A stretch of DNA of 64,000 bases from Cristatella mucedo (Eukaryota; Bryozoa; Phylactolaemata; Cristatellidae): contig WPIO01000071.1 in assembly GCA_009760855.2 (NCBI GenBank), positions 1,810,001 to 1,874,000 of the forward strand, in the 5' to 3' direction. The position numbers and the translations under genes are program-made. Each line of letters opens with the position of its first letter. The first letter of the stretch is position 1. The notes under the pieces are model-generated. The model was given only the letters and a program-made list of their open reading frames with translations. It had not been told where the DNA came from and did no database searches. Shown here piece by piece: positions 59,916 to 64,000 of the stretch.

Positions 59916-62900
59916 TAGCTCGGTCGGGGTGGGGCGAGTTCATAAATTATAACGCCGCCGCCGGCTGCAGCGCAGAGCGCGAGCTTCGAATGCGTCGCGG
60001 AGAATCCAGCCTTCGCGTGACCGCATGACGTGTCCACGGTGACGAGCCGTCGCTCGCACTGCGCTGCTCCGCCGCCGCCGCCGCCCGCGCAGGTATCGGT
60101 GCGCCTCGGACGACGAGCGTGGGCGGCGGGGCGCTGCCGAGCGCGCGCAAGGTCAGCACGACGGTGATCAGCCGCGGCTCGAGCGTGAGCGGCAGGTACG
60201 CACACATTCTCATGCAGTAGGCGCAGCTCCTCGACCACGACTTGACGGGGTCGCCGACGGTCGCCGGTAAGACGCGGGCCGGCGGCGAGGCGAATTTCGG
60301 CGCGTCGCATGCGGTCCGGCATCCATCGCTGGTCCCTTGCGTCCTTGTGCCGACGACGGCCGTGCTTCTGTAGCGGCAAGCGCGTGACCACAGAGGCGCA
60401 GTTCGGCGGTGGCAGTGGCGGCGGCGTGCGCAGTCTCACGCCCATGCAATGTAATGTAATTTATCTGCGCCTCACTCCGCAAAGCCATACAGACTATGTG
60501 GCTGTTACGCAGGTAAATTGTGTATAGTGCACTCGCAACCTAAGCGGCTTTCGGTACGCATTCGGTAGCCAGAAGACTTCATATCACGCAACAAAGAGAA
60601 AGTGGGAAGCATAGCAGAGTCAGGAGAGCAGTTGAGGTAGTGAGTAGCATAGAAGTAGCAGTTCAGGACCGCTGGAAAGGATGAGCCATAGTCGGCAGCA
60701 GGAGAGTAGCTGTCGTTGTGAAAGCGAGTTCCGCAGTCTTGGACCTGCAGAGCTAAAGCTTCTGTCGCCAACTGTCTTTAAGCGGAGGAACGAAACAGTT
60801 AGCTCATTGCCCGTAAAGGTAAACAACTAATTTGTAATTGTAAACAACTAATTTGTAATTGCCCATACAAGACCTGAGGGCATGAAGAGGCTGAAACTGG
60901 TGCAGCAGTTCAGCTAGGAATGGAGGAGCCAAGCCGTGGCAGGCCTTGTTGGTCAGCGTAAGAACTTTGCTCTCTATCCGTTGATCAACCGGTAGCCATT
61001 CCAGCTCTTTTAGCACAGTAGACACGTGGTCAAACCACTGGGACTTGAAAATAGCCTTGAAAAAACCTCTAGGAGAGATGTGACCTCTAGGAGAAATGAT
61101 TACAATGAGAGATGATTACAATGAGATATGGTCATAATGAGTGATGATCACACGGAGAGATGATCAAATGGAGAAACGATCACTAAGACAGATTATCATT
61201 ACGAGAGATGATGATTTATGCTATTCAGTTATGTTTGGTCAACCTGCCCAATGTCAACACAGCCAGTTTTTGGCACTACCCGCAGCCTTAAAACAATGAC
61301 CCCGTAAAAATCTCGACACCGGCATCAGGTAGACGCGGTTCCAGCGACTAGTGGAGTCGGACGTCGGGAGAGTCGCAGGAGCTCGGGACACGCGCGGCCC
61401 CGCTGCAGATCTGGCGCCCCCCATCTGCCGTGGCTCCTCTCGGTCAGGCGATCGCACGCGTAGCGCAGCCGCTCGCGGCGTCGTCTGGCGTCGTCTAGCG
61501 TCGTCCCAGTGGAATGTCGATGCGACCGCTTGCAGGAGCCGACAGCGTCGGTCTGGCGTGCTGTGCGGACGAGCTGCAGAAATCTCTAAACCTGACGGAC
61601 GCGGAGGCGGCCGCGCTGCAGCTCCAGCTGGACTCGCGCTCCGGCTGCTTCAACATTCCCGTGCCGAGCGACGACCCGTCGTTCAAGGGCCGCCGCTGCA
61701 TCGGCTTCTCCAGATCGTCGACGGTGCCAGAGCTCGACTGCAGGCTCGGTGGGCGACCTCCCTTCCTTCCTTCCTCCGGAAGCGCGGAAGAGCTCCCTCC
61801 GGAAGCGAGAGCGAGCGCTCGAGCTCCCTATCGATCACGTGCTCGAGCTCGCGGCGGCGTCCTCCGCGCGAAATCTGCGGCGACAGCCGCCGCCGCCGCC
61901 GCCGCCGCCGCCAGCGTGTCGAGGTCGAAGTCGCCCTGGCGATAGTACAGAGCTGCGTAGGAGCATTTGCTGACTGGAAATGACGCTCCAGCTCAAAGCG
62001 CGCGGCTCTTGCAGGCCTGCGGTCCCAGGTCAACAAGTTGACGTCGTACGTCGACGGCTCCATGGTGTACGGCAGCTCGAAAGCCCAGCAGAGTGCTCTT
62101 CGCTCGTTCTCCGGCGGCCGACTGAGTACCCTGGTGCGTGCCTGCGCTGGTCGACGGCGGCATCGCACGGACATTGCACGCTCACGCGGCGGCAACGCAG
62201 CTGAAGCTTTTGCGACGTCGCGGGGAAAGTGGGGAGCGGGGCAGTGGGACCCTTGGAGGCGTGGCGGCGGGGGCGGCGGCGGCGGCGGCTACTCCCGACG
62301 CGGCTCGCTTGAACCGCCGCCGCCGCCTCTCACTGTCGCTTTCTCGCCCAGGAGCTGAGCGGACGGAGATCGCTGCCTCCTCAGAAAGGCGGCGGAATTT
62401 GCAACACAGACGACAGTGCGAAGCACGCGTGCTTCACGGCCGGCGACGGTCGCATCAACGAGCAGCGTGAGCGGCTGTTCGCCTGAGAGGACGCATCGGA
62501 CGAGGACGAGAGCTCGCTCGCGCTCGGCGGCTCGGCGAGAGCTCGCGGGGGGGGGGGGGGGCAGGCGCTAAAACGCGATCGAGGGAAAATTTAGAGGAAA
62601 GTCGACGGTTTAGGGTCCAGTGGACGGTTTGAGAGGGCTACGAGCGAGCTTGACGGCACGCGAACATCACGAACGAGCGCGAACTGGAGCACTGCGAAGC
62701 GTTCAGCTCGGCAGGCACGTTGCAGCCGGTGGTCTGAGCTGAGCTGGCTCTCTCCACTCTCTGCGTTGCAGCCGCTCTGCTGAGCATGCACACGGTGCTG
62801 GTTCGCGAGCACAATCACGTAGCCGCCATTCTGGAGAGTCTCAACCCGCAGTGGGACGACGAGACGCTGTTCCAGGAGGCGCGAAAGATCGTGGTGGCCG

Positions 62901-63036
62901 AAATCCAGCACATCACTTATGACGACTACCTTCCCATCATACTTGGACCGGTCTTGTACTCTCTGTTCGGACTGCAGCCACTGCCGGGAAGCAACTATTA
63001 CACTGGCTACAACAAAGCAGTTGACGTTACGATCAG
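56975..63036 (+). CDS. Animal haem peroxidase, partial, with internal stop
   Basis: MPO/TPO/peroxidasin superfamily, which uses hydrogen peroxide to oxidise halides or other substrates, usually secreted or membrane-bound. Nine exons join in phase: 56975-57140, 57499-57627, 57807-57954, 59441-59658, 60093-60266, 61536-61748, 62015-62133, 62352-62466 and 62772-63036. The first exons look like a propeptide. The catalytic domain starts with DGTCNN and has YEDG, the distal motif QLLDHD (haem-linking Asp, distal His), the calcium-loop block LTSYVDGSMVYGSS, CFTAGDGRINEQ (distal Arg and haem-linking Glu), and SMHTVLVREHNHVA. It stops after VTIR before the proximal His exon, which must lie beyond 64000 or be lost. 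An in-frame TAG at 60218-60220 replaces the conserved Trp of MQW.Q. The start Met is inferred. Whether secreted is uncertain, as only a short hydrophobic stretch follows Met. Confidence 0.9.
57499..57627 (+). CDS. Peroxidase exon 2 (propeptide)
   Basis: Acceptor GTCGTCGCAG, phase 1. Encodes SGISAELRTKVERFLAGN, then VGDACLRQALQRVDREDAAS, donor AAAG|GTGACG. It fits in phase on both sides. Function unknown. Confidence 0.65.
57807..57954 (+). CDS. Peroxidase exon 3
   Basis: Acceptor ATCTCTTTCAG, phase 1 in and phase 2 out. Encodes VADAASSQAQASRMSHDVSP and YAAEVCISLVGTSR, donor GAG|GTAGGC. Little family similarity is expected in this linker. Confidence 0.6.
58078..58194. repeat. (GA)n microsatellite in peroxidase intron
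   Basis: Impure GA/GAAA, then about 62 bp pure GA, in intron 3. Confidence 0.95.
58275..58360. repeat. Short tandem repeat, about 27-bp unit
   Basis: Three units of the ATTACGAGAGG.ATAGTATA type at 58297-58352. Confidence 0.7.
58677..58820 (+). mobile_element. L2-A 3' UTR fragment in peroxidase intron
   Basis: TATTCATTTTGTTTG, CATTCAATTGCATTTCCC, the hairpin GCGCCTAGAAAGAGATTAAG...GGGCGC and (ATT)n running into AT repeats (58620-58930 is AT-rich on both sides). Confidence 0.9.
58935..59062 (-). mobile_element. SINE-1-like copy
   Basis: Minus-strand head GGTTTTTTGTAATAGTTAAA, GTGCTTGCCTTCAACG and GTCGTGGGCTCGC, then GAGGCGCCTACAGAGATATT. Diverged. Confidence 0.55.
59140..59232 (-). mobile_element. 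Old L2-A 3' UTR fragment
   Basis: AATAATACATTTGTATAGCG, AAGAACTTAATCTCATTC and CACTTTACACGTGCTGTAAA. A diverged hairpin tail variant ending TTTGTATAGCG like SINE-1. Confidence 0.75.
59441..59658 (+). CDS. Peroxidase exon 4 (start of catalytic domain)
   Basis: Acceptor TCTGTCTCTAG, phase 2 in and phase 1 out. Encodes SKQFKDALLLLLTAYYRDRG, CPAAATIACEPCSPYR, DGTCNNLAQPRNGMAGAPLR and AVYEDG. The YR..DG.CNN, A/G-x-P-x-x-R and YEDG blocks are hallmarks of the superfamily. Confidence 0.92.
59846..59915. repeat. (CGG)n trinucleotide repeat in peroxidase intron 4
   Basis: About 22 GGC/CGG units with one GAC interruption near the 5' end, downstream of exon 4. Confidence 0.95.
60093..60266 (+). CDS. 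Peroxidase exon 5 with premature TAG
   Basis: Acceptor GCCCGCGCAG, phase 1 both ends. Encodes IGAPRTTSVGGGALPSARKV and STTVISRGSSVSGRYAHILM, then Gln, TAG (60218-60220), AQLLDHDLTGSPTVAG and donor GCCG|GTAAGA. The TAG takes the place of TGG (Trp) in MQW.Q. The frame and the distal catalytic residues Gln, Asp and His continue intact after it. Confidence 0.92.
60440..61062 (-). mobile_element. L2-B 3' end in peroxidase intron 5
   Basis: Minus-strand family B tail (TGTAATGTAATTTATCTG) through NSLSQR-, SFSSAGPRLR- and LEWLPVDQRIESKVLTLTNK-encoding blocks. A 23-bp local tandem duplication (GTAAACAACTAATTTGTAAT unit) lies at 60820-60860. Antisense to the peroxidase. Confidence 0.92.
61068..61215. 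repeat. Degenerate tandem GAGATGATTACAATG repeats
   Basis: About eight units of 18-20 bp based on GAGATGATCACAATGA, increasingly diverged. Confidence 0.75.
61536..61748 (+). CDS. Peroxidase exon 6
   Basis: Acceptor CGCTTGCAG, phase 1 both ends. Encodes ADSVGLACCADELQ, DSRSGCFNIPVPSDDPSFKG and RRCIGFSRSSTVPELDCRLG. The CF.IPVP..DP.F and RC..F.RS blocks are typical of the family. Confidence 0.95.
62015..62133 (+). CDS. Peroxidase exon 7 (calcium-binding loop)
   Basis: Acceptor GGCTCTTGCAG. Encodes RSQVNKLTSYVDGSMVYGSS and KAQQSALRSFSGGRLSTL, donor CTG|GTGCGT. The Thr-Ser-Tyr-Val-Asp-Gly-Ser run matches the Ca2+-ligand loop of mammalian peroxidases, and VYGS is invariant in the family. Confidence 0.96.
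62352..62466 (+). CDS. Peroxidase exon 8 (distal Arg, haem-linking Glu)
   Basis: Acceptor TCTCGCCCAG, phase 0 in and phase 1 out. Encodes ELSGRRSLPPQKGGG, then DDSAKHACFTAGDGRINEQ, donor CAGC|GTGAGC. Arg and Glu of GRINE correspond to the distal Arg and the ester-forming Glu. The MPO-specific Met is Gln here, so no sulfonium link is expected. Confidence 0.94.
62547..62561. repeat. Poly-G tract in peroxidase intron 8
   Basis: About 14-15 consecutive G. Confidence 0.9.
62772..63036 (+). CDS. Peroxidase exon 9
   Basis: Acceptor TGCGTTGCAG, phase 1 in and phase 2 out. Encodes ALLSMHTVLVREHNHVAAIL, LNPQWDDETLFQEARKIVVA, EIQHITYDDYLPIILG and GYNKAVDVTIR, donor ATCAG|GTATGC. This is the most diagnostic exon of the family. 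The downstream proximal His exon is not found before 64000. Confidence 0.97.
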
Positions 63037-63052
63037 GTATGCCGCAGCCACA

Positions 63053-63054
<2 letters not shown>

Positions 63055-63119
<65 letters not shown>

Positions 63120-63197
63120 TCTCTCTCTCTCTGTCTTTCTCTCTCTGTGTCTCTCTGTCTTTCTCTCTCTCTCTCCTTCTCTCTCCCTCTCTTCAAG
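63055..63197. repeat. (TC)n microsatellite in peroxidase intron 9
   Basis: About 57 bp pure TC, then impure CT/TTTC repeats, starting 19 bases after the exon 9 donor. Confidence 0.95.
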
Positions 63198-63199
63198 AG

Positions 63200-63545
63200 A
63201 GTGGTACGAGATTAATTAGATTTTTTGCTAACGCAAATCCCATACCTTGATAGGAATGGATGGCAATTACAAAGAGAACAGGGTTTAGGGCTCAGGGCTC
63301 CCTAAAAAGGAAGGAAGGGCAACGAGTGTGTGCGCCATTAGCTCAGACTTTAAGGCGAGAGGCAAACAACGGAGGAAGCTACAACCTGCTGTGCTTCAAA
63401 GAAGGAGTGCAAATCCTAACATTTTACCACTTTGTTTTAGGGGTCTTTGCTAGTACAAATCGATTTTTTTCACATATGGGTACATACGTTACTACGTGTA
63501 TAACTGTATTTATAGGAACTTACACTTCTAATTTAGAGACTCTCA
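63200..63545. other. No exon recognised
   Basis: Intron or flank after peroxidase exon 9. No match to the expected next peroxidase exon (FRFGHT block). Confidence 0.45.
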
Positions 63546-63547
63546 CT

Positions 63548-64000
63548 TCTGCGTAGATGACAATCAGCTATACCATTGCTTTGATCAACCCAGCCCTCCA
63601 GCACGTAGAATTCTCTCAACTCCGTTGCTGGCATGTATTGATGACATCCGCACATGGATGGCAGTAATCTTTCTTAAATTGAACGACGATAAAACCATCG
63701 TACTAGTTACAGGCAAACCAACGGTCGTTCAGAAATTAGAAAACTGTAAGCTCAAAATCTGCTCTGCCACGATATCTCGTGTGGCATCCGAATGAAAAAT
63801 AGGTGTCGTGTTCCAAAGTGATCTTTCATTAGACGACCACATCAGCTCCACAGTCAAGTCTGCCTACGTTCACACACATACCATAAATGCTAAAATTTGG
63901 GCACGCTTATAGAAGGATACGTCTAAATTGGATCATAAAATATTGTGGCATCCCGTCTTGACGTATATAGCTCACTGCTTGCTGATCTATCGGCCTGTAC
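63548..64000 (+). mobile_element. Old L2-A relic running off the window
   Basis: Plus-strand decayed family A: CGTAGATGACAATCAGCTAT (FYADDTQLY region), TGATGACATCCGCACATGGA, CGACGATAAAACCATCGTAC and GACCACATCAGCTCCACAGT. Many frameshifts. Continues beyond the window end. Confidence 0.85.

Noticed and set aside
59424-59952. Continuous plus-strand frames running through poly-Gly/Ala
   Set aside because: They read through the exon 4 donor into the (CGG)n intron repeat. The phase-consistent donor at 59658 and the conserved next exon at 60093 show the true structure.
60198-60217. Tiny intron removing part of the peroxidase exon 5 before the TAG
   Set aside because: GT to AG would be only about 22 bases, and the stop lies just after the AG, so it would not be removed.

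Overview
This is a window of animal nuclear DNA. It has intron-split genes with canonical and GC-AG splice sites, L2-clade non-LTR retrotransposons, tRNA-derived SINEs, hAT DNA transposons and very dense microsatellites. Coding exons are GC-rich at third codon positions inside an AT-richer repeat background. The ribosomal protein gene is clearly but distantly related to the human one (by eye about 35-45% identity in the best exons). I therefore infer an invertebrate or a deeply branching chordate and do not name a species. Family assignments come from motif recognition by eye; no search was run.

Two host genes can be reconstructed. On the minus strand at 18502-28051 is MRPS22 (mitochondrial small-subunit protein mS22), with eight phase-consistent coding exons and about 353 residues. 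On the plus strand at about 56975-63036 is the N-terminal and central part of an animal haem peroxidase (myeloperoxidase/thyroid peroxidase/peroxidasin superfamily). It has nine phase-consistent exons and runs out of the window before its proximal-histidine exons. Its fifth exon carries an in-frame TAG at the conserved Trp just before the distal haem motif, so this copy is either a pseudogene/null allele or has a base error.

Most of the rest is mobile DNA. Two L2-clade LINE families occur about 25 times, all 5'-truncated. Family A ends in a conserved 3' hairpin plus an (ATT)n tail. Family B ends in an ATTAC-like tail. Two tRNA-derived SINE families are present; the first carries a 3' tail that matches the family A hairpin. 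A disabled hAT transposon (about 31.84-34.97 kb) and a SPIN-like hAT MITE (8414-8593) are also present. Several loci show elements nested inside elements (1.3-1.85, 5.8-7.5, 33.9-34.1, 49.3-51.1 and 51.9-52.9 kb).

Layout: 0-14 kb LINE/SINE patchwork; 14-18 kb GC-rich DNA with a long perfect inverted repeat and large AT/TC microsatellites; 18.5-28 kb MRPS22; 29.6-31.8 kb the longest L2-A copy; 31.8-35 kb hAT; 35-41 kb minisatellite and three-copy unknown repeat; 41-49 kb microsatellites, a 21-bp minisatellite and L2 copies; 49-54 kb nested LINEs; 54-57 kb unassigned GC-rich DNA; 57-63 kb peroxidase; final 0.5 kb an old L2 relic.
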